A DNA stretch of 64,000 nt from Bradyrhizobium sp. MOS002 (GTDB lineage Bacteria; Pseudomonadota; Alphaproteobacteria; Rhizobiales; Xanthobacteraceae), in assembly GCF_003020115.1 (NCBI RefSeq), contig NZ_PYFX01000005.1, positions 124,001-188,000 of the forward strand, read 5' to 3'. Position 1 is the stretch's first letter; each line of letters begins with the position of its first letter. Position numbers and translations under genes: made by a program. Positions 22,100-31,046 of this stretch are shown here, in pieces. Below the pieces are notes generated by a model. It saw only the letters and a list, made by a program, of their open reading frames with translations. It was not told where the DNA came from and did not search any database.

Positions 22100-22128
22100 T
22101 CCCGATTTTCCGGCCGGAAATGTCGGGA
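22100..22128. promoter_or_regulatory. Large palindrome upstream of the 2-hydroxyacid dehydrogenase gene
   Basis: TTTCCGGCCGGAAA at 22107-22120 is a perfect 14-bp palindrome nested in outer arms TCCCGA (22100-22105) and TCGGGA (22123-22128). It lies about 120 bp before the next gene in a 322-bp gap that otherwise shows no gene. It may be an operator for the dehydrogenase or for the divergent SH3 gene, or a repeat relic. Confidence 0.4.
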
Positions 22129-22250
22129 GAGCTTGAAGGAAACGCCGGGGACGACACGGCAAGCGCAGTGTCGAACAACCGGGTTAATGAGGCCTCAACG
22201 GCCGGCCTTTGGTGACAGAGGCGGCTCGCAGCGCCTCATGAGGGCAGGAC

Positions 22251-23252
22251 ATGTCGGTGAAGAAAAAGCCCCTCGTCGTGGTGACGCGCAAGCTTCCGGA
22301 CTCGATCGAGACCCGGATGCGCGAGCTGTTCGACGCGCGGATCAATCTCGATGACACCCCGATGTCGCCCGAGCAGATCGCGGAAGCCGCCCGCACGGCC
22401 GATGTGCTGGTCCCGACCGTGACCGACCACATCTCCGCCGACATCGTCAACCAGCCCGACTGCAGGCTGAAACTGATCGCAAATTTCGGCAACGGCGTCG
22501 ACAATATCGATGTCGAGGCCGCGCATGCCCGCGGCATCACCGTCACCAACACGCCGAAAGTTCTGACCGAAGACACCGCCGACATGACCATGGCGCTGAT
22601 CCTCGCCGTGCCCAGGCGGATGATCGAAGGCGCCTCGATCCTGACCGAAGGAAAGCCTTGGCCCGGCTGGTCGCCGACCTGGATGCTCGGCCATCGCATC
22701 GGCGGAAAGCGCCTCGGCATCATCGGCATGGGCCGCATTGGCCAGGCGGTCGCACGCCGCGCCCGTGCCTTCGGCTTGCAGATCCACTACCACAACCGCC
22801 GCCCAGTGGCGCCGAAGATCGCCGAGGAGCTCGGCGCGACCTATTGGGAAAGCCTCGACCAGATGCTGGCGCGGATGGACATCATCTCGGTGAACTGTCC
22901 GCACACGCCGGCGACCTATCATCTGCTGTCGGCACGCCGGCTGAAGCTGATCCGCAAGGACGCCTACATCGTCAACACCGCGCGCGGCGGGGTCACCGAC
23001 GAGGACACGCTGATCAAGCTGATCGAAGGCGGCGAGATCGGCGGCGCCGGCCTCGACGTCTACGAGCACGAGCCCGCTGTGAATCCGAAGCTGGTGCGGC
23101 TCGCCAAGGCCGGCAAGGTGACGTTGCTGCCGCATATGGGCTCTGCCACGATCGAGGGCCGCGTCGAAATGGGTGAGAAGGTGATCATCAACATCCGCAC
23201 CTTCCTCGACGCGCACAAGCCGCCGGATCGCGTGCTGCCGAGCATGCTGTGA
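22251..23252 (+). CDS. D-2-hydroxyacid dehydrogenase (glyoxylate/hydroxypyruvate reductase type)
   Basis: A 333-residue NAD(P)-dependent D-2-hydroxyacid dehydrogenase. The Rossmann motif GMGRIG is at 159-164, and the catalytic set is R245 (NTARGG), E274 (YEHEP) and H295 (LLPHMGSAT). The overall pattern, with FGNGVDNIDV and P-W-P-G-W-S-P-T, is close to GyaR-type glyoxylate or glycerate dehydrogenases of rhizobia. Substrate choice among glyoxylate, hydroxypyruvate and related acids cannot be settled by reading. It is convergent with the LysR gene three bases downstream. Confidence 0.88.
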   Translation: MSVKKKPLVVVTRKLPDSIETRMRELFDARINLDDTPMSPEQIAEAARTADVLVPTVTDHISADIVNQPDCRLKLIANFGNGVDNIDVEAAHARGITVTNTPKVLTEDTADMTMALILAVPRRMIEGASILTEGKPWPGWSPTWMLGHRIGGKRLGIIGMGRIGQAVARRARAFGLQIHYHNRRPVAPKIAEELGATYWESLDQMLARMDIISVNCPHTPATYHLLSARRLKLIRKDAYIVNTARGGVTDEDTLIKLIEGGEIGGAGLDVYEHEPAVNPKLVRLAKAGKVTLLPHMGSATIEGRVEMGEKVIINIRTFLDAHKPPDRVLPSML

Positions 23253-23255
23253 CGT

Positions 23256-24167
23256 CTATTTGCTGCGCGCCTCGCGCTTGCGCCAGTCGGCGACGAAATC
23301 GATGAAGGCCCGCAGCGCCGGCGGCGTTTGTCGCCGGCTTGGATAATACAGGAACGGGCCCGGAAACGGCTCGCACCAGTCCTGAATCAGGCTGACCAGC
23401 GCGCCCGACTTCAGGGCTTCGCCGACATAACCATCAAGCGTCGCCCAGATACCGACGCCGTCGAGCGCAGCGCGCATGGAAAGGCCCATGTTGGTCGAGA
23501 TCAGCTTTGCCGGCGGATCGACCTTCACCAGTTGGCCGGCCTTCTCGAACTCCCAATCGTGCATGACACCGCTGGAGTAGCGGGCGCGGATGCAATCATG
23601 GTCGAGCAGATGCTTCGGATGCTCAGGCTTGCCGCGGCGCGCGAGGTAATCGGGCGAAGCGACCACGACATAGCTCTGCGGGCCGCTGAGCGGGATCGCC
23701 ACCATGTCCTGCGCGAGATGCTCGCCATAGCGCACGCCGGCATCGAAGCCCGCACTGACGATGTCGACGAACCCGCTTTCGGAGACCATGTCGAGGTCGA
23801 CCTGCGGATAGGCCTTAAGGAACGGCCCGACCATCGGCGCCAGCACGAGATCGACCGCGGGCGGCGGCGCGTTGATGCGCAGCCGGCCCGAGACCACTTC
23901 GCGCAGGCCGCGGACCTGATCCAGGGCGTCGCCGACATCACGCAAAGCGGGCGCCACGCGCGACAGCAGCAGCTCGCCCGCCTCGGTCAGGGCTACGCTA
24001 CGTGTGGTGCGGTTCATCAGGCGAACGCCGAGGCGCTCCTCCAGCTCCCGTAATCGCTGGCTAAGGCTCGACACCGACACGCGAATCTCGACCGCCGCGC
24101 GCCGGAAATTGCGGGTGCGGGCCACCGCCACGAAGACATCGAGATCGCGCAGGTCAGGCTCGGCCAT
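23256..24167 (-). CDS. LysR-family transcriptional regulator
   Basis: A 303-residue regulator with an N-terminal winged helix (about 5-62: DLRDLDVFVAVARTRNFRRAAVEIRVSVSSLSQRLRELEERLG) and a LysR substrate-binding domain from about residue 90 (GRLRINAPPPAVDLVLAPMVGPFLKAYP). ATG 24167 gives MAEPDLRD; an in-frame ATG at 24191 is less like the family. It is divergent from the aldo/keto reductase gene across 114 bp, so that gene is the likely target. The ligand is unknown. Confidence 0.9.
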   Translation of the reverse strand: MAEPDLRDLDVFVAVARTRNFRRAAVEIRVSVSSLSQRLRELEERLGVRLMNRTTRSVALTEAGELLLSRVAPALRDVGDALDQVRGLREVVSGRLRINAPPPAVDLVLAPMVGPFLKAYPQVDLDMVSESGFVDIVSAGFDAGVRYGEHLAQDMVAIPLSGPQSYVVVASPDYLARRGKPEHPKHLLDHDCIRARYSSGVMHDWEFEKAGQLVKVDPPAKLISTNMGLSMRAALDGVGIWATLDGYVGEALKSGALVSLIQDWCEPFPGPFLYYPSRRQTPPALRAFIDFVADWRKREARSK

Positions 24168-24192
24168 TGTTCGCCATAGTGAACAAGCCATT

Positions 24193-24205
24193 CTGGATTG
24201 TCCAG
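24193..24205. promoter_or_regulatory. Candidate LysR operator between regulator and aldo/keto reductase
   Basis: CTGGATTGTCCAG is an inverted repeat (CTGGA, three bases, TCCAG) in the divergent promoter, about 26 bp before the regulator start. It fits a LysR-type recognition site by place and symmetry only. Confidence 0.4.
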
Positions 24206-24281
24206 CTTATCGGCGTAATCGATCAGGCGCATATCTGGCCTCGTCACGCGGCGCAGTCAGCCGCCTTTCGAGGAGAGCAGC

Positions 24282-25289
24282 ATGGAACAGCGCAAACTCG
24301 GTTCAACCGGCCCCACCGTCTCAGGCCTCGGCCTCGGCTGCATGGCGATGTCGGATGCCTATGGTCCTTCCGATCGCGGCGAGAGCATCGCCACGATCCA
24401 CGCCGCGCTCGATGCAGGAATCACGCTGCTCGACACCGGCGATTTCTACTCCATGGGCCACAATGAAATGCTGGTGCGCGAAGCGCTCAAGGACGTGCCG
24501 CGCGACAAAGTGCAGATCAGCGTGAAGTTCGGCGCGCTGCGCGGTCCGGCCGGCGAATTCACCGGCATGGATTGCCGTCCGGCCGCAACGAAGAATTTCC
24601 TCGCCTATTCGCTGCAACGGCTCGGCACCGATTACATCGACATCTACCGCCCGGCGCGTCTTGATCCCAACGTCCCGATCGAGGAGACGGTGGGCGGCCT
24701 CGCCGATCTCGTGAAGGCCGGCTACATCAGGCATATCGGCCTGTCCGAGGTCGGCTCCGACACCATCCGCCGCGCGCACGCGGTGCATCCGATCGTCGAT
24801 CTCCAGATCGAATATTCGCTGATCGAGCGTGGCATCGAGCGCGACATCCTGAAGACCTGCCGCGAGCTCGGCATCGGCATCACGGCTTACGGCGTGCTGG
24901 CGCGCGGCCTGATCAGCGGCCATTGGTCGAAGGACAGCGGCAAAACCGGCAAGGACCACCGGTTGATGACACCGCGCTTCCAGGGCGCGAATCTCGACGC
25001 CAATCTCGCATTGGTCGAGCAGCTGCGCGCCATCGCCACTGAGGTCGGCGCGACGCCGGCGCAGGTCGCGATCGCCTGGGTAGCGGCGCAGGGCAAGCAG
25101 ATCGTGCCGCTGGTCGGCGCCCGCACCCGCAACCGCCTCACCGAGGCACTCGGCGCGGCCAGGGTCACGCTGACGCCGGCTCATCTTGCGGTGTTGGCAA
25201 AGGCCTTCCCGCCGGACGTCGCTTCCGGCACGCGCTATGCGGCCGAGCAGATGGCGCATCTCGACAGTGAGAAGCCGGCCACGACGTAA
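24282..25289 (+). CDS. Aldo/keto reductase
   Basis: A 335-residue NADPH-dependent oxidoreductase of the AKR (beta/alpha)8 fold. Of the catalytic tetrad, D51 (LLDTGDFY), Y56 and K82 (VKFG) are present. The fourth position, His in the usual Y-x-x-Q-H-R-x-D-P, reads Y-R-P-A-R-L-D-P, so A125 stands where His is expected. The end motif GARTRNRLTEALGA binds the NADPH phosphate. ATG 24282 follows GAGGAGAG. It is divergent from a LysR regulator, which probably controls it. The substrate is unknown. Confidence 0.88.
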   Translation: MEQRKLGSTGPTVSGLGLGCMAMSDAYGPSDRGESIATIHAALDAGITLLDTGDFYSMGHNEMLVREALKDVPRDKVQISVKFGALRGPAGEFTGMDCRPAATKNFLAYSLQRLGTDYIDIYRPARLDPNVPIEETVGGLADLVKAGYIRHIGLSEVGSDTIRRAHAVHPIVDLQIEYSLIERGIERDILKTCRELGIGITAYGVLARGLISGHWSKDSGKTGKDHRLMTPRFQGANLDANLALVEQLRAIATEVGATPAQVAIAWVAAQGKQIVPLVGARTRNRLTEALGAARVTLTPAHLAVLAKAFPPDVASGTRYAAEQMAHLDSEKPATT

Positions 25290-25298
25290 CGGCTGCAA

Positions 25299-26102
25299 TC
25301 AGGTGCGATGGGTGCTGAGGTCAGTGATCACAGGCCCATCGCCATTGAGCGGATTGGCCGGATCGCGCGCGTAACGCAGCGTCTCGAAGCGCATCGCGCG
25401 CGCATCGATCATCAGGAGACGGCCAACCAGGCCGTCGCCAAAGCCGACGATCTCGCGGATTGCCTCCAGCGCCATCATCGAGCCCATCACGCCCGCGAGC
25501 GCGCCCATGACGCCGGCTTCCGCGCAGGCCGGCACGGTCCCGAGCGGCGGCGCCTCCGGGAACAGGCAGCGATAGGTCGGATTGAATTCGCCCTGCTCGT
25601 TCTTCTCATGCGCGCGGATGGTGGTCAGCGAGCCATCGAAGGTGCCGAGCGCCGCCGTGATCAGCGGCCTCTTGGCGAAGAAGCAGGCGTCCGAGGCCAG
25701 ATAGCGGGTCGAGAAATTGTCGGAGCCGTCGAGCACGAGGTCATAGTCGCCGATCAGCGACAGCGCATTGTCGGCATTGAGCCAGGTGGCGTGGCCGACG
25801 AAGCGGACATGCGGATTGAGCGCCGAGATCCGTTCGGCCGCGCTCTCGACCTTGTGCCGGCCGATATCGGGCGTGGTGTGAATGACCTGGCGCTGAAGGT
25901 TCGACAGCGACACCACATCGTCATCGACCACGCCGAGCGTACCGACGCCGGCGGCGGCAAGGTACATCAAAGCGGGCGCACCGAGCCCGCCGGCGCCAAT
26001 CACCAGCACGGAGGCCCGCTTCAGCGCAGCCTGCCCGGGACCACCGACATCGCGCAGTACGATATGGCGGGCATAACGTTCGAGTTCGTCCGGGCTCAGC
26101 AT
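25299..26102 (-). CDS. moeB: MoeB/ThiF-family adenylyltransferase
   Basis: An E1-like enzyme that adenylates the C-terminal Gly-Gly of a ubiquitin-like sulphur carrier such as MoaD or ThiS. The 267 residues from ATG 26102 show the ATP-binding loop VIGAGGLGAPALMYLAAAGVG, the DDDVVSLSNLQRQ motif and the catalytic-loop region TYRCLFPEAPPLGTVPACAEAGVMG. Of the zinc cysteines of E. coli MoeB, CYRC is reduced to TYRC and the C-terminal pair is missing, so zinc binding is doubtful. No molybdopterin or thiamine gene is adjacent. It is convergent with the aldo/keto reductase gene, nine bases away. Confidence 0.82.
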   Translation of the reverse strand: MLSPDELERYARHIVLRDVGGPGQAALKRASVLVIGAGGLGAPALMYLAAAGVGTLGVVDDDVVSLSNLQRQVIHTTPDIGRHKVESAAERISALNPHVRFVGHATWLNADNALSLIGDYDLVLDGSDNFSTRYLASDACFFAKRPLITAALGTFDGSLTTIRAHEKNEQGEFNPTYRCLFPEAPPLGTVPACAEAGVMGALAGVMGSMMALEAIREIVGFGDGLVGRLLMIDARAMRFETLRYARDPANPLNGDGPVITDLSTHRT

Positions 26103-26121
26103 CGCTATCCTTCCAGATCCT

Positions 26122-26234
26122 CTCCTCATGGTGAGGAGGCGCGAAGCGCCGTCTTGAACCATGAAGGCCCCCGCTGCGGCGGCACGGCCTTCATCCTTCG
26201 AGACGCCGCTTACGCGGCTCCTCAGGATGAGGAG
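26122..26234. repeat. Dispersed intergenic repeat (CCTCAT...ATGAGG)
   Basis: CCTCATGGTGAGGAGGC at the left and CCTCAGGATGAGGAG at the right bracket GC-rich stems with GCGCGAAGCGCC and GACGCCGCTTACGCGGCTC hairpins. This sequence type is familiar from Bradyrhizobium intergenic DNA. It lies between the divergent moeB-like and protease-like genes. Confidence 0.6.
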
Positions 26235-26332
26235 CTAGACCTCTCCTGCCGGTCTGAACCACCGCAACATTGTTCGCGACCAACGAGATGTGCTTCAATG
26301 GCATTGCGTTCAATGGGCTGGCTGGATTTGTC

Positions 26333-27691
26333 ATGAGATCGATGCTTGCGGCAACACTGATGTTTGCGGCTGCGACGGGCGCGAACGCCCAGATGACGAC
26401 GCCGCAGCTCCCCGGCACCAAGCCGAAGCCGGTCCAGACCGTTCCGATCCGCCCGCCCGCACTGCAGACGCCGTCGGAGACGGCGGATGCCATGGCGCAG
26501 GCGGAGCGGCTGTCGCTGCAGTCCGACCTCGCCTGGGTCGGCCAGTACAATGGCGCCATCACCGGCGACGTCAGCGCGCGCATGGTCGAGGCGATCAAGG
26601 AATATCAGAAGCTCAAGGGCGGCAAGCCGACCGGCGTGCTCAATCCGCAGGAACGCGCCGCGCTCGCCGAGACCGCGCGCCGGAAGCAGGAGAGTGTCGG
26701 CTGGAAGATAGTGACGGAGATGACCAGCGGCGCACGGCTCGGCATCCCCGGCAAGCTGGTCCCGCAGCAGGCGACTGACGCCAACGGCTCGAAATGGACC
26801 TCACCGACGGGGACGGTGCAGGTGCTGCTCAGCCGTCGCAAGGAGGCGAATCCGACCACAGCAAAGCTCGCGGAAGTGGAAAAGAAGGAGCCGGGTCGCA
26901 AGGTCGACTACACCGTGGTGAAGCCCGACTTCTTCGTGCTGTCAGGACTTCAGGGCCTGAAGAAATTTTACGTGCGCGGCACTTTCAAGGGCGACGAAGT
27001 CCGCATCATGACGATCCTCTACGATCAGGCGACCGAGAACACGGTCGAGCCGGTCGTGATCGCGATGTCGAGCGCGTTCAATGCATTCCCGTCGGGACCA
27101 CAGGCCGGGCCGCCGCCGCGCAAGACCGTCGAATATGGCACCGGCCTCGTCGTCAGCGACGATGGCGCGATCGTCACCGACCGCCTCGTCACCGATTCCT
27201 GTCTCGCGATCACGATCGCCGGCTATGGCAGCGCCGACCGTCTCGCCGAGGACCGTGAACACGATCTCGCGCTGCTGCATATCTACGGCGCCCGCGGCCT
27301 GAAGCCCTTCAACCTCGCGGCCGGCGCGGCGAAGACGAGCGTCGATGTCATCGGTGTCGCGGATCCGCAGAGCCAGGGCGGAGCAGCCGGTGTGTCGAGC
27401 CTCAAGGCTGCGCTGGCATCCGTCGGTGGCGGCGATTCCGCGCTATCGCCGCCGCCAGGGGTCGGATTTTCCGGCAGCGCCGCGATCGACGGCGACGGCA
27501 AGTTTGCCGGCATCGCGCTGTTGAAGCCGGCGATGGTTGCGGGCCCCGCGACAGCAGTGCCGGCGTCGCAGGCGGTGATGGTCCCCGCGGAAACCGTACG
27601 CGATTTCCTGAAGGCAAACGCCGTCACCGCGAACGGCACGTCGACGGATGCGAAAGCCGCCGTCGTGCGCGTGATCTGCGTGCGGAAGTAG
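26333..27691 (+). CDS. Exported peptidoglycan-binding protein with degenerate trypsin-like domain
   Basis: From ATG 26333 the protein has 452 residues: a signal peptide (about 1-20, ending GANAQ), a proline-rich spacer, a peptidoglycan-binding domain (about 52-112) and a C-terminal trypsin-like fold (about 265-440). The fold shows GTGLVVSDDGAIVTD, where the catalytic His position reads L285, then D311 in EHDLALL and S380 in GFSGSA. Asp and Ser remain but His is lost, so protease action is unlikely. It probably serves as a periplasmic binding or structural protein. The start could lie upstream at 26270 or 26288, but those extensions lack a signal-like beginning. Confidence 0.72.
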   Translation: MRSMLAATLMFAAATGANAQMTTPQLPGTKPKPVQTVPIRPPALQTPSETADAMAQAERLSLQSDLAWVGQYNGAITGDVSARMVEAIKEYQKLKGGKPTGVLNPQERAALAETARRKQESVGWKIVTEMTSGARLGIPGKLVPQQATDANGSKWTSPTGTVQVLLSRRKEANPTTAKLAEVEKKEPGRKVDYTVVKPDFFVLSGLQGLKKFYVRGTFKGDEVRIMTILYDQATENTVEPVVIAMSSAFNAFPSGPQAGPPPRKTVEYGTGLVVSDDGAIVTDRLVTDSCLAITIAGYGSADRLAEDREHDLALLHIYGARGLKPFNLAAGAAKTSVDVIGVADPQSQGGAAGVSSLKAALASVGGGDSALSPPPGVGFSGSAAIDGDGKFAGIALLKPAMVAGPATAVPASQAVMVPAETVRDFLKANAVTANGTSTDAKAAVVRVICVRK

Positions 27692-27779
27692 TTCGGACGA
27701 CGCCCGCGCTTTTTCTTATGTCCCGACGCATGCGGCCAGGAAATGTCGCGCCGCTGAGCCATGCTGCTTCCGGTCCGCC

Positions 27780-28886
27780 TCACGGGCCTTTTGAGGAAGT
27801 TGCCAGATTTTCGAGGGGGGCGGTCAGGCGGCAAACGAGACCGGCCGAATCATAGGAAACGTCGACCGCCCCTCCAAAATCGTCTTCCAGGACCCGGGAG
27901 ATGAGGCGTGAACCAAAGCCTACGCGGGAGGGCTTCGACGCCATCGGCCCGCCAAATTCCTGCCAGACGAAAACGAATTTTGGCGCTCCATCCTGATCCT
28001 CGCATGTCCATGTAATCGATACGCGGCCGCTCGCCACGGTCAGTGCGCCGTATTTCAAAGCGTTGGTCGCCAGCTCGTGGATCGCCAGGGACAGACCAAG
28101 AGCCTGTCGAGATTTGACAACGAGTAGCGGACCCGAAACCGTGAAGCGGCCTTCGCCTGTCCGATAAGGGATGAGGGCCGTGTCGATCACATCCGGAAGG
28201 GGCGCGACAGCCCAATTTGCTGCGGTCAGCAAGTCGTGCGCCCGTCCGAAGGCGCCAAGGCGTGCCTGGTACTTCTCGAGATCTGCTTTGCTCGTTGGGT
28301 CGCGAAATGTCTGGGCGGCTACCGCGCTCAGGACGGCAAGAGTGTTCTTCACGCGATGCTTCAATTCCTCATTGATGAGGCCCAGCGCTTCCCTTGTTGT
28401 ATGCTCGGACGTGACATCCTTGCAGACCACAAGCACGCCGCCCACCTTGCCTTCGAGATCGATTGGACCAAAGCTGTAAGTCCACCAAACGTCCTCGCGG
28501 CGACCGTGACGCGTAACCGGTACAAGCTGGTCCTCGTGCCAGGTCGCGCCCTTAGCGGACATGACATACTCGATCTGCGGACCAATGATGTCCCAGATCT
28601 CGGCCCAACACTCGTGACCACGTGCACCCAGCGCGCTTGGATGCCTTTCGGGCCCCATCGTCTCCCGGTACGCATCGTTATAAAATTGGATGAGGTCTGG
28701 CCCCCACCAGATGAACATTGGGTGGCGCGAGGTTAAAACGAGCCGCACCGTAACCCGAAGACTTTGAGGCCAGGTTTCCGGGGAGCCCACCGATGTTTTC
28801 GACCAGTCGAATGCGCGCGTCAAAGCGCCCATCTCGCCACCCCCAGCCAGGAAGTCGCTCGCTCGATCCCCACCCATATGCCGCAA
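27780..28886 (-). CDS. PAS-domain HWE-family histidine kinase
   Basis: A 368-residue soluble sensor kinase. A PAS domain covers about 40-165 (PMFIWWGPDLIQFYNDAYRE...VGGVLVVCKDVT). The H-box is NEELKHRVKNTLAV with H177, and the ATPase has HELATNALKYGAL as N-box, the W-Q-E motif of the HWE class, and GFGSRLI. This class is abundant in rhizobia and often linked to light or general stress signals; no phytochrome or LOV domain is seen. No response regulator gene is adjacent, so it is an orphan kinase. Confidence 0.9.
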   Translation of the reverse strand: MRHMGGDRASDFLAGGGEMGALTRAFDWSKTSVGSPETWPQSLRVTVRLVLTSRHPMFIWWGPDLIQFYNDAYRETMGPERHPSALGARGHECWAEIWDIIGPQIEYVMSAKGATWHEDQLVPVTRHGRREDVWWTYSFGPIDLEGKVGGVLVVCKDVTSEHTTREALGLINEELKHRVKNTLAVLSAVAAQTFRDPTSKADLEKYQARLGAFGRAHDLLTAANWAVAPLPDVIDTALIPYRTGEGRFTVSGPLLVVKSRQALGLSLAIHELATNALKYGALTVASGRVSITWTCEDQDGAPKFVFVWQEFGGPMASKPSRVGFGSRLISRVLEDDFGGAVDVSYDSAGLVCRLTAPLENLATSSKGP

Positions 28887-29127
28887 CCTTACTCAGACAC
28901 CGACCGTCAAACCCGTCGGAGTTGCGCAACATACAGTGCCCGATTTATGTCGTCACCCGCCTCGGTCGGGTCGAGCATGCGACATCTGCCGCACAACAGC
29001 GAACGCCCTTGTCCAAAAAAATTGCCGTTGAAGCTCAAAAAACGCCAGCACAATTTGTGTCCGCTGAAGCAGCGCGATGTCTGTAGTATCCGAAAACCGG
29101 CCCGCGCCTTGTTTTCGGAACACTCCA

Positions 29128-30807
29128 CTAACTCAACCTGAACCGCACACCGCTTCGCGCGAGCCCTCCCGAAATTCCCACAGGCGTCCCGTCCGCGCGC
29201 CAGCAGGCAGCGCCGGTCATGCTTCCGTCGTCATGAAAGGCGATGCCGTTCATACCGCCGGCGACTGTCGCAACCGGCTGGACCTTGTGACCTAGCCCCG
29301 CGAGTTTCACGCGCACGCTCTCCGGCACCTTCTGCTCGACCTCGAGCGCATTGCCCTCGGTCCAGACCCGCGGCGCTTCGACGGCTTCCTGCAGGCTCAT
29401 GCCGTGGTCGATCAGATTGACCAGCGCTTGCATCGCGCTTGGGAAGATGCGCTTGCCGCCGGGTAAGCCAAGCGCATAGCGCAGCTTGCCTTCACACAGC
29501 GCCATCATCGGCGACATCGAGGTCGTCACGCGCTTGCCCGGCGCGAGCGATAGCGCATGGCCGGGACGCGGATCGAACAGGTTCATGTAGTTGTTGGCGA
29601 TGGCGCCGAGGCCCGGGATCATGATCTTGGCGCCGAACAGATTGTTGATGGTCTGGGTGGTCGCGACGACGTTGCCGAACGCATCGGCCGCCGTCATGTG
29701 CGTGGTGTGAGCGCCTTCAAGCTGCGACACGCCGGCGCCCCAGGTCTGCGCCCGCGCCGGGTCGATCGCACCGCGGCGCTCCTCGGCATAAGCCTTCGAG
29801 GTCAGCCGCTCCACGGGGACGCCGACATAATCAGGATCGCCGCTGGCCGCGGCGCGATCGGCGAATGCGATCTTCAGGACCTCGGCGAGATAGTGGATCG
29901 TTTCCGGCGTGCCGAAGCCAAGCCCTTCGATGTCGTAGCCCTCCAGGATGTTCAGCATCTGCGCGATATGCACGCCGGAGGCCGCGGGCGGCGGCGGGCC
30001 AAAGATGGTCCAGCCGCGGTAATCGGCGCGGATCGGCTGTCGTTCGACGGTCTTGTAGCTGGTCAGATCGTTGCGCCGGATGAAGCCGCCGGCCTTTTCC
30101 ATGTAGTCGACGAGGATGTCGCCAAGCGGCCCCTCATAGAGCGCGGTCTCGCCATGATCGGCGATGTAGCGGAGCGTCTCGGCATATTCTGATTGCACCA
30201 CGCGCTCGCCGACCTTGAGCGGCTCGCCGTCTGGGAGATAGATCGCCGCGATCGGCTTGTCCTTGCGCATCTCGGCGGCGCTCTCGCTGATGCATTCGTG
30301 CAGATAGGGCGTCGCCGCATAGCCGCGTGCGGCATGCTTGATCGCGGGCTGCATGACGTCGGCGAGACTCATGGTGCCGAAGCGGTGCAGCGTCTCGCAC
30401 CAGGCCTTCAGCGAGCCGGGTGTGGCGACCGCCTTCGGGCCGTTGAGGTTCTCGTTGCCGACGGTGTCGAACACGTCATGCGCCGAGCCCGGGGTGGGGG
30501 TGTAGCTGGTGTCAATCACCGCCGCGGGAACGGTGCTCTGCCCGTCGATGAAACGGTGACTGCCGTCGGCGAGCCGGATGTGCGCCATGCCACCGCCGAT
30601 GATGCCGACCATCATCGGCTCGACCACGGTCAGCGTGAACAGGGTCGCTATCGCGGCGTCGACGGCGTTGCCGCCGGCGGCCAGCATCTCCGCGCCAGCG
30701 CTGGAGGCCAGTGGATGGTTGCTGACCACCATGCCGCGGCTCGAGACCGCAGGCATCTTCTGGCATTCGAAATTCGTCGCCGTCCGGTCGCGCCAGTTTC
30801 CGCCCAT
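29128..30807 (-). CDS. Gamma-glutamyltransferase family protein
   Basis: A 559-residue Ntn-hydrolase precursor. The family pattern T-T-H-x-T-A-x4-G-N-x-V is at 368-381 (HTTHMTAADAFGNVV), so T368 is the expected nucleophile after self-cleavage. GGGMAHIRLADG near 71 and the P-G-G-K-R-I-F segment fit the family. There is no signal peptide, unlike periplasmic GGT, so the enzyme may act in the cytoplasm on gamma-glutamyl compounds or acylated precursors (cephalosporin-acylase-like members exist). The substrate is open. Confidence 0.86.
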   Translation of the reverse strand: MGGNWRDRTATNFECQKMPAVSSRGMVVSNHPLASSAGAEMLAAGGNAVDAAIATLFTLTVVEPMMVGIIGGGMAHIRLADGSHRFIDGQSTVPAAVIDTSYTPTPGSAHDVFDTVGNENLNGPKAVATPGSLKAWCETLHRFGTMSLADVMQPAIKHAARGYAATPYLHECISESAAEMRKDKPIAAIYLPDGEPLKVGERVVQSEYAETLRYIADHGETALYEGPLGDILVDYMEKAGGFIRRNDLTSYKTVERQPIRADYRGWTIFGPPPPAASGVHIAQMLNILEGYDIEGLGFGTPETIHYLAEVLKIAFADRAAASGDPDYVGVPVERLTSKAYAEERRGAIDPARAQTWGAGVSQLEGAHTTHMTAADAFGNVVATTQTINNLFGAKIMIPGLGAIANNYMNLFDPRPGHALSLAPGKRVTTSMSPMMALCEGKLRYALGLPGGKRIFPSAMQALVNLIDHGMSLQEAVEAPRVWTEGNALEVEQKVPESVRVKLAGLGHKVQPVATVAGGMNGIAFHDDGSMTGAACWRADGTPVGISGGLARSGVRFRLS

Positions 30808-31046
30808 GCCGCCTGTCCTTTTGATTCACGGCGCCAAGCACAGCATACGTACGAGTACGGGTCCAGTAATGGTACGGATTCGCTGGACTTCCCGAGTCCG
30901 CCATCATCGTTACTGCTGATTCGGACCTCCGCGATCCCCCTTTGGATCGGGCCGGCACGTCCTGAGCGAGAAGAGCTCGGCATCGAGATCGATGCACGTT
31001 CGCGTGGCGTTTCCCTGACCCGAGCACTCCAAAGGATTGATCTTCA

